From contig CANSRH010000014.1 in the NCBI GenBank assembly GCA_947649365.1, positions 1 to 49,163 of the forward strand: a stretch of DNA of 49,163 bases, in the 5' to 3' direction. Below are positions 16,834-25,155 of this stretch, piece by piece. A model generated the notes under the pieces. It worked only from the letters and a program-made list of their open reading frames with translations. It ran no database searches and was not told the DNA's origin. Numbering within the stretch: the stretch's first letter is position 1; each line of letters opens with the position of its first letter. The DNA comes from an uncultured Mycoplasmatota bacterium (lineage in GTDB: Bacteria > Bacillota_I > Bacilli_A > RF39 > UBA660). The translations under genes and the position numbers were made by a program.

Positions 16834-17067
16834 ATGAATAATTTACTAGAACAATTGGCTGCACATGAACACGAAAGATGGGCACACTGGCAAAAATTTT
16901 TATATAAAACCTGTTTAGAAAACGAAGATGGTTCTCTTACAATTCCTAAAGAAAAAGTAGAACTTTGGAAAAAACAAATCAATACACCCTACGAAGAATT
17001 AACAGAAAAAGAAAAAGAAGCAGATCGATATGGTGCAAGAAAAATACTGGAAATAATAAATAAGTGA
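16834..17067 (+). CDS. Small RyR-domain-like protein
   Basis: The 77-residue helical protein has Leu-Ala-x-x-Glu-His-Glu-Arg-Trp at residues 8-16 and Tyr-Glu-Glu-Leu-x-Glu-Lys-Glu-Lys-Glu-x-Asp-Arg at about 53-65. This pairing of an EHERW helix with a late EK-x-DR helix is typical of RyR-type domains and of small single-domain bacterial and phage proteins that carry it. The biochemical role is unknown. The gene has its own promoter and is convergent with the minus-strand pair at 17114-17880. Confidence 0.75.
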   Translation: MNNLLEQLAAHEHERWAHWQKFLYKTCLENEDGSLTIPKEKVELWKKQINTPYEELTEKEKEADRYGARKILEIINK

Positions 17068-17089
17068 TGAATTGAAACAAATTTTTTAT

Positions 17090-17118
17090 AAAACAAAAAG
17101 GGCAATAATACCCTTAAA
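17090..17118 (-). terminator. Terminator of the 17880-17114 minus-strand operon
   Basis: On the minus strand AAGGG, an eight-base loop and CCCTT form a stem followed by TTTG and further T. It also lies downstream of the convergent gene ending at 17067. Confidence 0.6.
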
Positions 17119-17392
17119 ATAGATTTTTGATAAGATTTTGTATTGTTTGCAATCCAAGTGTTATGATTAAATCAAGTGTTTCTTTTTTTAAAGCTTTTAA
17201 ACCTCTTTGTAACAAAGAGGAATTTTTTCTTTCACAAGCCTCTTTTAAAATATGTAAATCTTCATCAGTGTATTGCTCTAAAATTGCTAATTCATTTTGA
17301 ATAGAATTATAAATATTAGAGGAATTAGAGGAACAAAAAATAGTATTACCATTTCCATTTGAAAAAATACCATTATTGATAATAGTTGTCAT
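17114..17392 (-). CDS. Small protein: N-terminal INNGIF motif plus helical domain
   Basis: In this 92-residue product, residues 4-16 read Ile-Ile-Asn-Asn-Gly-Ile-Phe-Ser-Asn-Gly-Asn-Gly-Asn, almost the same as the C-terminal tail of the upstream gene product. A Ser/Asn-rich linker follows, then an alpha-helical domain (about 28-92) ending in an amphipathic or hydrophobic helix (Leu-Asp-Leu-Ile-Ile-Thr-Leu-Gly-Leu). The start codon overlaps the upstream stop (ATGA), so both are co-translated. I do not recognise the helical domain. A motif shared by two adjacent products is the arrangement seen in bacterial amyloid-signalling pairs, but that is an inference. Confidence 0.75.
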   Translation of the reverse strand: MTTIINNGIFSNGNGNTIFCSSNSSNIYNSIQNELAILEQYTDEDLHILKEACERKNSSLLQRGLKALKKETLDLIITLGLQTIQNLIKNLF

Positions 17393-17450
17393 TTCTTTAT
17401 CACCGCTGTTTTATTATCATTTCCGTTGTTAAAAATACCATTGTTAATAA
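17344..17450. repeat. 39-bp direct repeat encoding the shared INNGIF motif
   Basis: 17344-17382 and 17412-17450 align without gaps at 32 of 39 positions, 68 bases apart. One copy encodes the start of the downstream gene and the other the tail of the upstream gene. The repeat shows that the shared motif is visible at DNA level, so it arose by duplication or is under strong joint constraint. Confidence 0.75.
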
Positions 17451-17880
17451 CTCGATTATCTAAGTTAATAGTATAATTTACTTTTTTAGAATTCATAGCT
17501 TTCTCTAATGCATCAAGCAAATTATCCAAAAACTCTTTACTATCAGAACCAATTTTCAATGTAGTTCTACCCGTTTTTATAATTAAAGCATAAAATTGTT
17601 TTTCATGTTCTTTATAATTATAAAACAATAAACCTATAATTGATAAAGTGTACAAAATAAATAGAAATTCAACAAGAAAAGAATTTCGAAATAGCATAGT
17701 TACAATTAAAAAAACAACCCATACTTTCGCCCAAGTTCGAAGTCCTTGCGTTAAAGGATATTTTTCAATAGGATAAGTTTCCATATTGTCTACTTTTGCA
17801 ATATTAATTGTTCTATTGTCTATTTTTAAAATTTGATTTTCAATGGTTAAAATTCCTTTTTTAATATATTGATCTCCCAT
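17389..17880 (-). CDS. DUF6232-like membrane protein with C-terminal INNGIF motif
   Basis: This 163-residue protein has three parts: N-terminal beta strands (about 1-40); two membrane helices (about 52-70 and 72-88) flanked by basic residues; and a cytoplasmic beta/alpha part (about 95-140) with Ile-Lys-Thr-Gly-x-Thr. The layout resembles DUF6232-type proteins. The tail (about 144-158) contains Val-Ile-Asn-Asn-Gly-Ile-Phe-Asn-Asn-Gly-Asn-Asp-Asn, repeated at the N-terminus of the next gene product. It is the first gene of a two-gene minus-strand operon with a four-base overlap. The family link is by pattern only; the function is unknown. Confidence 0.7.
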   Translation of the reverse strand: MGDQYIKKGILTIENQILKIDNRTINIAKVDNMETYPIEKYPLTQGLRTWAKVWVVFLIVTMLFRNSFLVEFLFILYTLSIIGLLFYNYKEHEKQFYALIIKTGRTTLKIGSDSKEFLDNLLDALEKAMNSKKVNYTINLDNRVINNGIFNNGNDNKTAVIKK

Positions 17881-18028
17881 AACTACTCACAACTTTTTCC
17901 ATATAATAACACAAAATACCAAAAATTACCATTTTTTATAAATAAAATGTTTAGAAAGAATCCAAAGTAAAAAACATAAAAATCAATAAAAATATAACAA
18001 AACTGTAATATTTATTTTAAAATTCCAA

Positions 18029-18037
18029 TGCTATAAT
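18029..18037 (+). promoter_or_regulatory. Extended -10 promoter of the Bce-type transporter
   Basis: TGCTATAAT lies before AAAGAAAGGA and the ATG at 18064. The same TGCTATAAT recurs before the response regulator gene (20881-20889), in similar sequence surroundings, so both units may share a regulator. Confidence 0.6.
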
Positions 18038-18063
18038 GAACTAGAAAGAAAGGAACATTTAGT

Positions 18064-18816
18064 ATGGAAATTTTAAAAATAGAAAATTTAAAAAAATATT
18101 ATGGAAAAAAGAGTAGCATCATCACAAAAGCCATCAATGGAATTAGTTTTGAAATAGAAAATGGCGAATTTGTAGCCATTATGGGTTCAAGTGGAAGTGG
18201 AAAAACAACCCTATTAAACTGCTTATCCACAATCGACAACGTAACAAGTGGGCACATTTTCATCGATGGAAAAGACATCACAGAATTAGAAAGTGATGAA
18301 CTCTCAGACTTTCGAAGAGAAAATTTAGGATTTGTCTTTCAAGACTTCAATCTGTTAGACACACTATCCATAGAAGAAAACATTGCTTTAGCTTTAGTAA
18401 TCAACAAAAGAAATGAAAAAGAAGTCGATGCTTTAGTAGAAGACATTGCAAAAAAATTAGACATACAAAGCATTTTAAAAAAATTCCCTTATGAAGTTTC
18501 TGGAGGTCAAAAACAGCGATGTGCTTGTGCAAGAGCACTCATTAACCATCCCAAACTAATTCTTGCGGACGAACCAACAGGAGCCTTAGACTCCAAATCA
18601 GCAAATCTTCTTCTAGAAACAATGAGTGAGATGAATGAAAATTTGAATGCCACCATTTTAATGGTCACACATGATGCATTTTCTGCAAGTTTTTGCAAAA
18701 GAGTATTGTTTTTAAAAGACGGAAAAATATTCAATGAAATTCGCCGGGGAAACAGCAAAAGAAGAGAATTTTTTAATGAAATACTAGATGTACTCACTCT
18801 TATGGGAGGTGCTTAA
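18064..18816 (+). CDS. bceA: ABC transporter ATP-binding protein, BceA type
   Basis: The 250-residue product has Walker A Gly-Ser-Ser-Gly-Ser-Gly-Lys-Thr-Thr (about 41-49), Q-loop Phe-Gln-Asp-Phe-Asn-Leu-Leu, signature Val-Ser-Gly-Gly-Gln-Lys-Gln-Arg (about 146-153), and Walker B Leu-Ile-Leu-Ala-Asp-Glu-Pro-Thr-Gly-Ala-Leu-Asp. It belongs to the MacB/BceA-type group that powers FtsX-fold permeases and mediates resistance to peptide antibiotics acting on lipid II cycle intermediates. The permease follows one base later and a matching two-component system comes next, which fixes the assignment to a Bce-like detoxification module. Confidence 0.9.
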   Translation: MEILKIENLKKYYGKKSSIITKAINGISFEIENGEFVAIMGSSGSGKTTLLNCLSTIDNVTSGHIFIDGKDITELESDELSDFRRENLGFVFQDFNLLDTLSIEENIALALVINKRNEKEVDALVEDIAKKLDIQSILKKFPYEVSGGQKQRCACARALINHPKLILADEPTGALDSKSANLLLETMSEMNENLNATILMVTHDAFSASFCKRVLFLKDGKIFNEIRRGNSKRREFFNEILDVLTLMGGA

Positions 18817-18817
18817 T

Positions 18818-20845
18818 GTGCTAACCAAACTTTCTCTTAGAAACGTAAAAAGGAGTAGCAAAGACTATCTTATTTACATGATAACAGTCACACTTGCTTT
18901 CTCTCTTATTTTCTCCTTCAATCTAATTGCCTTCTCAAAAGACATAGTAGAACTAGCAGAATTTATGAAAAACTTCAAATACGCCATACTATTTATAAGT
19001 ATGATTGTCATATTTGTCATGGGTTGGTTAATCAATTACACCATGCGCTTTATGTTTCAAAAAAGAAGTCGTGAATTTGGAACGTATATGTTATTAGGAA
19101 TAAAAAAGAAAGACATCAACAAATTATTTTTATTAGAAAATATTTTTTTAGGCATTTTCGCTGCTGTACTATCATTTTTCATTGGAATATTCATTGCCAT
19201 GTTTTTATCTGCAATCATCATGAATATTTTTGAAATGCCCTATAAAATTTCCTTTTCTCTGCATAGCACACCAATCCTTTGTTCACTTACTTATTTTGTT
19301 TTCATTTACATATTTGTTTTACTAAGGAGTAAAAGAAGAATAAAAAAGATGAACATATATGATTTACTTTACTTTGAAAAACAAAACGAACAAAAAATGA
19401 CCAAAAAAACAAGAAGCATAACATTTCTATTTGCAAGTACATTAGGTGGGTTAGGGCTCTTATTATTCGATTATGCGTTCAAAATAGTAGAAAATCCAAG
19501 CATGATGATTCCATTCTTTCTCTCCATTCTTTTGATAGGCATAAGTATTTATGGATTAACGCTATCCATTGGAGAATTTCTATTAAACTATGTTTTAAAA
19601 CACAAAAAAATAAAATACAAAAAGGATTACTTATTTATAGCTAGAAACTTTTCTGCTAAAGTAGGTACAATGGGGATGAGCTTAGGAACACTTGCGCTAT
19701 TAACAACACTCACTCTTTTAAGCCTAAACGTTTCCTATCTTTTCAAAGATGCTTTTGAAAATCAAGTAAATACTCGAATTCCTTATGACATTGTAATGGA
19801 TAAAATTTACTCGGAAACGGGAGCAATTCATCCTTCTATCCAAAAGAAAGACTTTCAAGACAAATACCAAGAAGGACACAACTACATTGAAAAAAATCTA
19901 GGAATTAAAGAAGAATTACTCTACAATATCTATGCCAAGTCAGTAAACATTGACGAAGCAGTAATTGCAAACAAACTATCCAGTATAAATGGAAACATAA
20001 CCTTTCAAAATGATTTATTTATCAAATTGAGCGATTACAACAAATTACAGAAAATGTTAAATCGAGAAGAAATTTCCTTGAAGGAAAACGAATATTTTCT
20101 TCATTATCATAAAGAACTAAAAGATTGGTTTGAAAAATTAAAAAAAGAAGAATTGAACTTAGAAATCAATGGAAAAATGCTTAAGTGCAAAGAGATAGAA
20201 TACAAAAACTATGTAACGTCTTGGGCTACTACCGGTTACTATCTAATTGTTGTTCCAGACCAATATGTAAGTGAAATGTTAATAGAAACCACCCAAAATG
20301 CCATCAATACAGAAAAAGAAACGACAACAAAATTTGCCGAACAAATAAAACAAGAAATAGGTCATTTAGAAATCACGGAAAAATTAAATGGAGAAGAATA
20401 CAAAATTGCAATTGATCAACTTATCATAAAAGGAGAAGTTCTAGCCCAAAATCGTTCAAGTATGACCATATTTTCCTTTTCCTTAATTTATCTATCCCTT
20501 GTATTTATTGCTGTTGTAGGAACCATTTTATCCATGCAAACGCTCTTTGATGCTACAAAATATAAATATCGTTACGAAGTATTAAAAAAATTAGGAGTAA
20601 GGGAAAAAGAAAGAAACAAAACAATACTAAAACAAGTCACAATAAATTTTATTTTTCCCATCCTTTATCCAATAGCCATTGCAACAATCACCACATTTTC
20701 TCTAAATAGACTCTTTCATATCGTATCGAGTGAAGACTACACCTATCTTTATTCTCTAGGCAATTCTTTACTACTATTTTTACTCGTTTATGGTATATAT
20801 TTTCTAGCCACCTACTTGGGATGCAAAAAAAATCAAAACGAATAA
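18818..20845 (+). CDS. bceB: ABC transporter permease, BceB type (FtsX fold)
   Basis: This is a 675-residue membrane protein with about ten helices and a large extracellular domain between helices 7 and 8 (about residues 315-540), the hallmark of BceB-type permeases that sense and remove peptide antibiotics. The start Leu-Thr-Lys-Leu-Ser-Leu-Arg-Asn-Val-Lys-Arg-Ser fits the family. GTG at 18818 is preferred because GGGAGGTG lies seven bases upstream, overlapping the end of bceA; the frame extends further upstream without a site. The protein would form a complex with the ATPase and, by family precedent, with the histidine kinase encoded downstream. Confidence 0.9.
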   Translation: MLTKLSLRNVKRSSKDYLIYMITVTLAFSLIFSFNLIAFSKDIVELAEFMKNFKYAILFISMIVIFVMGWLINYTMRFMFQKRSREFGTYMLLGIKKKDINKLFLLENIFLGIFAAVLSFFIGIFIAMFLSAIIMNIFEMPYKISFSLHSTPILCSLTYFVFIYIFVLLRSKRRIKKMNIYDLLYFEKQNEQKMTKKTRSITFLFASTLGGLGLLLFDYAFKIVENPSMMIPFFLSILLIGISIYGLTLSIGEFLLNYVLKHKKIKYKKDYLFIARNFSAKVGTMGMSLGTLALLTTLTLLSLNVSYLFKDAFENQVNTRIPYDIVMDKIYSETGAIHPSIQKKDFQDKYQEGHNYIEKNLGIKEELLYNIYAKSVNIDEAVIANKLSSINGNITFQNDLFIKLSDYNKLQKMLNREEISLKENEYFLHYHKELKDWFEKLKKEELNLEINGKMLKCKEIEYKNYVTSWATTGYYLIVVPDQYVSEMLIETTQNAINTEKETTTKFAEQIKQEIGHLEITEKLNGEEYKIAIDQLIIKGEVLAQNRSSMTIFSFSLIYLSLVFIAVVGTILSMQTLFDATKYKYRYEVLKKLGVREKERNKTILKQVTINFIFPILYPIAIATITTFSLNRLFHIVSSEDYTYLYSLGNSLLLFLLVYGIYFLATYLGCKKNQNE

Positions 20846-20872
20846 GTTGTCTTTTTTAGACTTCTTTTTTTT
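20844..20872 (+). terminator. Imperfect terminator after bceB
   Basis: GTCT/AGAC (20849-20852 with 20858-20861) and an outer AAG/CTT pair, separated by a two-base mismatch, are followed by a run of eight T. Confidence 0.5.
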
Positions 20873-20880
20873 CAATGAAA

Positions 20881-20889
20881 TGCTATAAT
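20881..20889 (+). promoter_or_regulatory. Extended -10 promoter of the response regulator gene
   Basis: TGCTATAAT, the same box as before bceA, followed by AGAAAGAAAGGTG and the TTG start at 20913. Confidence 0.6.
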
Positions 20890-20912
20890 AAACAGAAAGA
20901 AAGGTGATTGTT

Positions 20913-21569
20913 TTGACCATACTCATTATAGAAGATGAAGAAAAAATTCGAAACAACCTAAAAGAAACATTGAACAAAAATGGTTACAATACGATAGATA
21001 CTCACCAAGGAAAAACTGCTTTAGAAATCATAAAAAAAGAATCCATTCATTTAGTAATACTAGATATTCACTTACCAAACGAAGATGGTTTTTCTTTGTG
21101 TCAAAAAATAAAGAAAATAAAAAACATTCCAGTTCTTTTTCTAACCAGTGACTCGCGAGCAGAAAGCGAATTAAAAAGCATTCAAGTAGGAGGAATAGAT
21201 TACATCACAAAACCCTATAACAAATGGATACTATTAGAAAAAATAAAAAGAGCGACCCATAAAAATCCTTTGGATTATAAAGAAATAACCAAAGGAGAAT
21301 ACACCTTGGATTTGCATCTCTCCCTACTAAAATATCAAGACAAAGAAATAGAACTTACTAGAAACGAATTTCGTATTTTGTATTACTTTTTTTTAAATGA
21401 AAAACCTCTAATCACCAAAGAAGAACTTCTAGAATTTTTATGGAACGATAAATACTATCTGGATGAAAACATACTTACTGTCAACATCAATCGTCTGCGA
21501 AAAAAAGCCAAAGAAATTGGCATAGAAAACATAATTAAAACCAAAAGAGGAAGTGGGTACACATTATGA
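20913..21569 (+). CDS. bceR: OmpR-family response regulator, BceR type
   Basis: The 218-residue product has a receiver domain: acidic pocket Glu-Asp-Glu near residues 7-9, phospho-acceptor Asp in Leu-Asp-Ile-His-Leu-Pro near 53, and Lys in Tyr-Ile-Thr-Lys-Pro-Tyr near 101. A winged-helix DNA-binding domain ends in Lys-Arg-Gly-Ser-Gly-Tyr-Thr-Leu. TTG at 20913 is the likely start, with GAAAGGTG seven bases before it; an in-frame GTG at 20904 lies within that site. It overlaps the kinase gene by four bases. It is expected to activate the bceAB promoter when peptide antibiotics are transported. Confidence 0.88.
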   Translation: MTILIIEDEEKIRNNLKETLNKNGYNTIDTHQGKTALEIIKKESIHLVILDIHLPNEDGFSLCQKIKKIKNIPVLFLTSDSRAESELKSIQVGGIDYITKPYNKWILLEKIKRATHKNPLDYKEITKGEYTLDLHLSLLKYQDKEIELTRNEFRILYYFFLNEKPLITKEELLEFLWNDKYYLDENILTVNINRLRKKAKEIGIENIIKTKRGSGYTL

Positions 21570-22573
21570 AATTTTTTTCCTTTCTAGAAGAAAAATTATT
21601 TTTTCTTTTCTTTCAAACCTTTTTTATTGGAATCATCACTTTATTTTTAAGTCTATTGTCTGTACCTAAAATTTCTATTGTTTTATTTATTCTTTTTTAT
21701 CTAACGTATATCCTTCTTTATCTAGCTAGCAGTTTTTACAAAATAATCAAAAAAGAAAATCGCATAAAACAGCAACTTTTGTTATTGGAAGAAAAGTATA
21801 TCATTGCAGAAGTATTAGAAAAACCAAAAGAATTAGAAAACCAAATTTACTATGAAGTCTTACAAAAAGCATGCAAAGCCATGAATGATAAAATAACTCA
21901 TTTAGAAAAAGAACAAGAAGAATACCAAGAATACATTGAAAGTTTTGCTCACGAAATTAAAACGCCGATTTTAGTAATAGCCTTAGAAATAGAATCCAAA
22001 AAAGAAGAAAATTTAAGAGAAGACATAAGAAAAATAGAATCTCTTGTAGAACAAATGCTATACTATGCTAGAATGAAAACAACAGAAAAAGATTACTTTA
22101 TAAAAAAATTAAACTTGGAAGAAGTAATCCATAGTTGTCTATTAAATTACAAAGAATATCTTTTAAAGCAAAAAATTTCCTTAGAAGTAACAAACACAAA
22201 CAAAACGATTTACACAGATGAAAAGTGGTTAACGTTTATTCTTTCTCAAATATTACAAAATGCAATAAAATATCAAAACAAAGAAAAAAAGAAAATCAAA
22301 ATAAATGCAGAAGAACAAGAACATAGTTGTATGTTAACAATAGAAGACAACGGCAGTGGAATCAAAGAAAAAAACCTTTCTCGCATATTTGATGCAGGAT
22401 TCACAGGAGACAATCGAAAAAATGTCCAAGCAACAGGGATGGGCCTTTACCTCGCCAAAAAACTTTGTGAAAAACTAGGTCTTACACTAAAAGTAACATC
22501 AAAAGAAAACAAATACACCAAAGTAGAATTAGGATTTCCCAAAGGAAAAATGCATAACCTAAACGAAGAATAA
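21566..22573 (+). CDS. bceS: Intramembrane-sensing histidine kinase, BceS type
   Basis: The 335-residue product has two N-terminal helices (about 8-30 and 35-55) joined by a very short loop, which is the mark of kinases that lack an extracellular sensor and instead read out the state of a BceAB transporter. The H-box His lies in Ser-Phe-Ala-His-Glu-Ile-Lys-Thr-Pro (about 127-135). The N-box is Gln-Asn-Ala-Ile-Lys-Tyr, and ATP-lid motifs Asp-Asn-Gly-Ser-Gly-Ile and Gly-Met-Gly-Leu-Tyr-Leu follow. It is coupled to the regulator by an ATGA overlap. Confidence 0.9.
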   Translation: MKFFSFLEEKLFFLFFQTFFIGIITLFLSLLSVPKISIVLFILFYLTYILLYLASSFYKIIKKENRIKQQLLLLEEKYIIAEVLEKPKELENQIYYEVLQKACKAMNDKITHLEKEQEEYQEYIESFAHEIKTPILVIALEIESKKEENLREDIRKIESLVEQMLYYARMKTTEKDYFIKKLNLEEVIHSCLLNYKEYLLKQKISLEVTNTNKTIYTDEKWLTFILSQILQNAIKYQNKEKKKIKINAEEQEHSCMLTIEDNGSGIKEKNLSRIFDAGFTGDNRKNVQATGMGLYLAKKLCEKLGLTLKVTSKENKYTKVELGFPKGKMHNLNEE

Positions 22574-22574
22574 G

Positions 22575-22603
22575 TTGCTATAAACAATGAAATCATTTAT
22601 AAT
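22575..22603 (+). promoter_or_regulatory. Promoter of the leucine-rich repeat surface gene
   Basis: TTGCTA (22575-22580), a 17-base spacer and TATAAT (22598-22603). GAGGAG at 22638-22643 and an ATG at 22650 follow. Confidence 0.6.
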
Positions 22604-22649
22604 TGAAACTAAGATAAAGGAAAAATAATAAGGGAAAGAGGAGAAGCAA

Positions 22650-24597
22650 ATGAAAACATCCCAAAGAAAAAAGAATTACGGGGGGGGGGTATTTAAACAA
22701 TAAAAAAAGAAAAAAGAAAATCATTATAGGAATAGGAATTTTACTGATAGTATTATGTTTTATAAGAGCTAGTTATGCATTATGGGTTGCAACAACAAGC
22801 CAAAAAAGTATAAATAAAATAACAAGTGATTGTTTAAAAATAGAACTGATTGATAAAACAGCAGCCATTCATTTAGAAAATGCATATCCATTGCGAGATA
22901 AAGAAACAAAAGAATTGATTCCTTACGAGTTTACTATCAAAAATACTTGTGACTCTTTAATCAAATACGATGTGAATTTAGAAATCCTAAACTTAGGAGA
23001 AAAACAATTAACAACACAATATGTAAGTGTAAGTATAGACAATGGTGGAAAAAAGAAATTGAGGAGTCAAGAAAGTATAGAACCAACTTTTAAAGATGCT
23101 AATGAAGCAAGAAGTATTTTAAAAAGAAGAGAATTAGCTGGACAAAGTGAGCAAACGTATGCATTAAGAGTATGGCTAGATGAGAGTGTAACAGTAAATG
23201 ATCCAGTAATGAATAAAGAGTTTTTAGCAAAGATTAGTGTAACAGCGAGTATCACAGAACCAAAAGAAACCCTTATGGCTAGAAGTAGTACTGCTTTTTG
23301 GCAAAATGGTTATAGAGAAAATATAAGTAAAATCGTATTTGAAGATCAATTGGATCCAAAAGTGACAAGTGAAGAATTCATATTTGATGTATCAGAAACA
23401 AAAAATAAAAGTATAATGGCATATTTAGTAGAGACAGAAAATAGTACAGAAGAAGCAAAAGATTATATAGTATACATTCAAGGTCGAGGTGGAATCAAAG
23501 CCAATCCAAATAGTAGTTCTTTATTTGCAAATTTTAGTAAATTAAAAGAGATAGAAAATATTCATGTATTAGATACAAGTCAAGTAAAAACTATGTATCA
23601 AATGTTTGATAATTGTCCGAATTTAACAAATTTAGATGTAAGCCATTTTGATACAAGCAATGTAACGAATATGGATCAAATGTTTACTAGATGTAATAAT
23701 TTAATAAGTTTAGAATTAACTAGTTTTAATACATCTAATGTAACAACCATGGGAGCTATGTTTTCTAATTGTACTAATTTAACAAGTTTAGATGTAAGCC
23801 ATTTTGATACAAGTAATGTAACGAATATGAGCTATATGTTTTCTGGTTGTTCTAATTTAACAAGTTTAGACTTAAGTCATTTTGATACAAGTCAAGGAAC
23901 AAACATGAGAAATATGTTTTCTAATTGTACTGTTATAATAAGCTTAGACTTAAGTAGTTTTAATACAAGCAATGTAACTGACATGAGAAACATGTTTGCT
24001 AATTGTACTAATTTAACATATTTAGATGTAAGTAGTTTTGATACAAGTAATGTAACGAATATGAGCTATATGTTTTCTTCTTGTTACAATTTAACAAGTT
24101 TAGACCTAAGTAATTTTAATACAAGCCAAGTAAAAACCATGGAAGGTATGTTTCAAGCTTGTAAAAGTTTAATAAATTTAAATATAAGTTCTTTTGATAC
24201 GAGCCAAGTTACCAATATGTATCAAATGTTTTGGAACTGCCATAAATTAACAGTTCTTGATGTAAGTCATTTTGATACAAGAAATGTCACTACTATGTTT
24301 CGAATGTTTAGTCAATGTGCTAGTTTAACAGAATTAAATTTAACTCATTTCGATACAAGTAATGTAACGAATATGAGCGCTATGTTTTATAATTGTTCAA
24401 ATTTAACAAGTTTAGACCTAAGCAGTTTTAATACTAGCAATGTCACAGAAATGAAAGATATGTTTAGAGACGTTAGAAGCCACATTATCTATGGAAATAA
24501 TTTTGTTCACCGAGATGATTCAAATGTTACGGGTATGTTTTTTAACTCCTCAGCCAATAAACCAACCCATGAATCATGGGCAGATGTAACGTTTTAA
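22650..24597 (+). CDS. BspA-like leucine-rich repeat surface protein, frame broken by poly-G
   Basis: GAGGAG and the ATG at 22650 open a frame that reads ten codons, enters a run of ten G and stops at 22701. The long frame for the rest of the protein is one base away and open from 22690 to 24597. Removing one G (or adding two) joins them into about 648 residues. These comprise a basic start, a membrane helix with an Ala-Ser-Tyr-Ala-Leu-Trp sequence after it like the TasA-like protein at 2750, a beta-rich region, and then 12 repeats of 26 residues ending in Met-Phe-x-x-Cys. The repeats match the DUF285/BspA family of adhesive surface proteins. There is no LPXTG anchor. As written the gene is OFF; a homopolymer sequencing error is the alternative. 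Confidence 0.8.
22680..22689 (+). repeat. Run of ten G (candidate phase-variation tract)
   Basis: Ten consecutive G in otherwise very AT-rich DNA, at codon 11 of the leucine-rich repeat surface gene. With nine G the frame would read Gly-Gly-Gly straight into the membrane helix. Confidence 0.8.
23570..24475 (+). repeat. Twelve 78-bp BspA-type repeat units
   Basis: Each 26-residue unit has the form Asn-Leu-Thr-x-Leu-Asp-x-Ser-x-Phe-(Asp/Asn)-Thr-Ser-x-Val-x-x-Met-x-x-Met-Phe-x-x-Cys. The DNA of several units is nearly identical, which would allow unit gain or loss by recombination. Confidence 0.85.
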
Positions 24598-24663
24598 CAA
24601 ATAATGGAGATATTCTACTTCTTCACTTATAGTTTCTCCTCATTTACTCCAAAGTAGTTTTCA

Positions 24664-24672
24664 TGTTATAAT
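24664..24672 (+). promoter_or_regulatory. Extended -10 promoter of the acylation operon
   Basis: TGTTATAAT, then AAAGGAG and the ATG at 24695. Confidence 0.6.
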
Positions 24673-24694
24673 AAAAGAAAGAAAGGAGTAGAAA

Positions 24695-25147
24695 ATGAAA
24701 AAAATAATTTATGTATTATGCATGTTTGCATTTTGTTTTGTGCTAACAGGATGTGGAGAAAAAAATATTGAGGGATCTCTACCAGACATCATGGCAAAAC
24801 TTTATGAAGGAATAAGTGAAGAGGAAAAGCCAATGATGCTAGACAACATAGAATTAAATAGTGAAAATTTTGAATACTATGCATTTGCTGATGTAAAATA
24901 CAAAGAAGCAATAGCCAGTGAAGCAATGACAGGTGCAACACCGCATTCAGTAGTATTAATACGTTTAGAAGATGGAAAAGATAGTGAACAAGTAGTAAAG
25001 GACATAAAAGAAAAAGCAAACCCTCGCAAATGGATTTGTGTAGAAGCAGAAAATACGTATGTAGAAGCAAAAGGAGATTTAGTTGTACTCATCATGTCCA
25101 ATGAATTAGCTCCTAAAATAAAAGAAAATTTTGAAAAATTAAGTTAG
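24695..25147 (+). CDS. Lipoprotein, DUF4358-like
   Basis: The 150-residue product has a signal peptide ending in the lipobox Leu-Thr-Gly-Cys (Cys near residue 20). A DUF4358-like domain follows, with an Ile-Ala-Ser-Glu-Ala-Met segment, a Ser-Val-Val-Leu-Ile-Arg-Leu strand, and a later strand Asp-Leu-Val-Val-Leu-Ile-Met-Ser. Similar lipoproteins often accompany MBOAT and DHHW genes, exactly as here (next genes 9 and 3 bases apart). It probably assists acylation of an extracellular polymer. The function is not established and the family call rests on pattern and context. Confidence 0.7.
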   Translation: MKKIIYVLCMFAFCFVLTGCGEKNIEGSLPDIMAKLYEGISEEEKPMMLDNIELNSENFEYYAFADVKYKEAIASEAMTGATPHSVVLIRLEDGKDSEQVVKDIKEKANPRKWICVEAENTYVEAKGDLVVLIMSNELAPKIKENFEKLS

Positions 25148-25155
25148 GAGAAAGT

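Noticed and set aside
23570-24475. Regular repeats that could suggest a CRISPR array
   Set aside because: The 78-bp period is entirely coding, with 26-residue BspA units and no unique spacers between short palindromic repeats.
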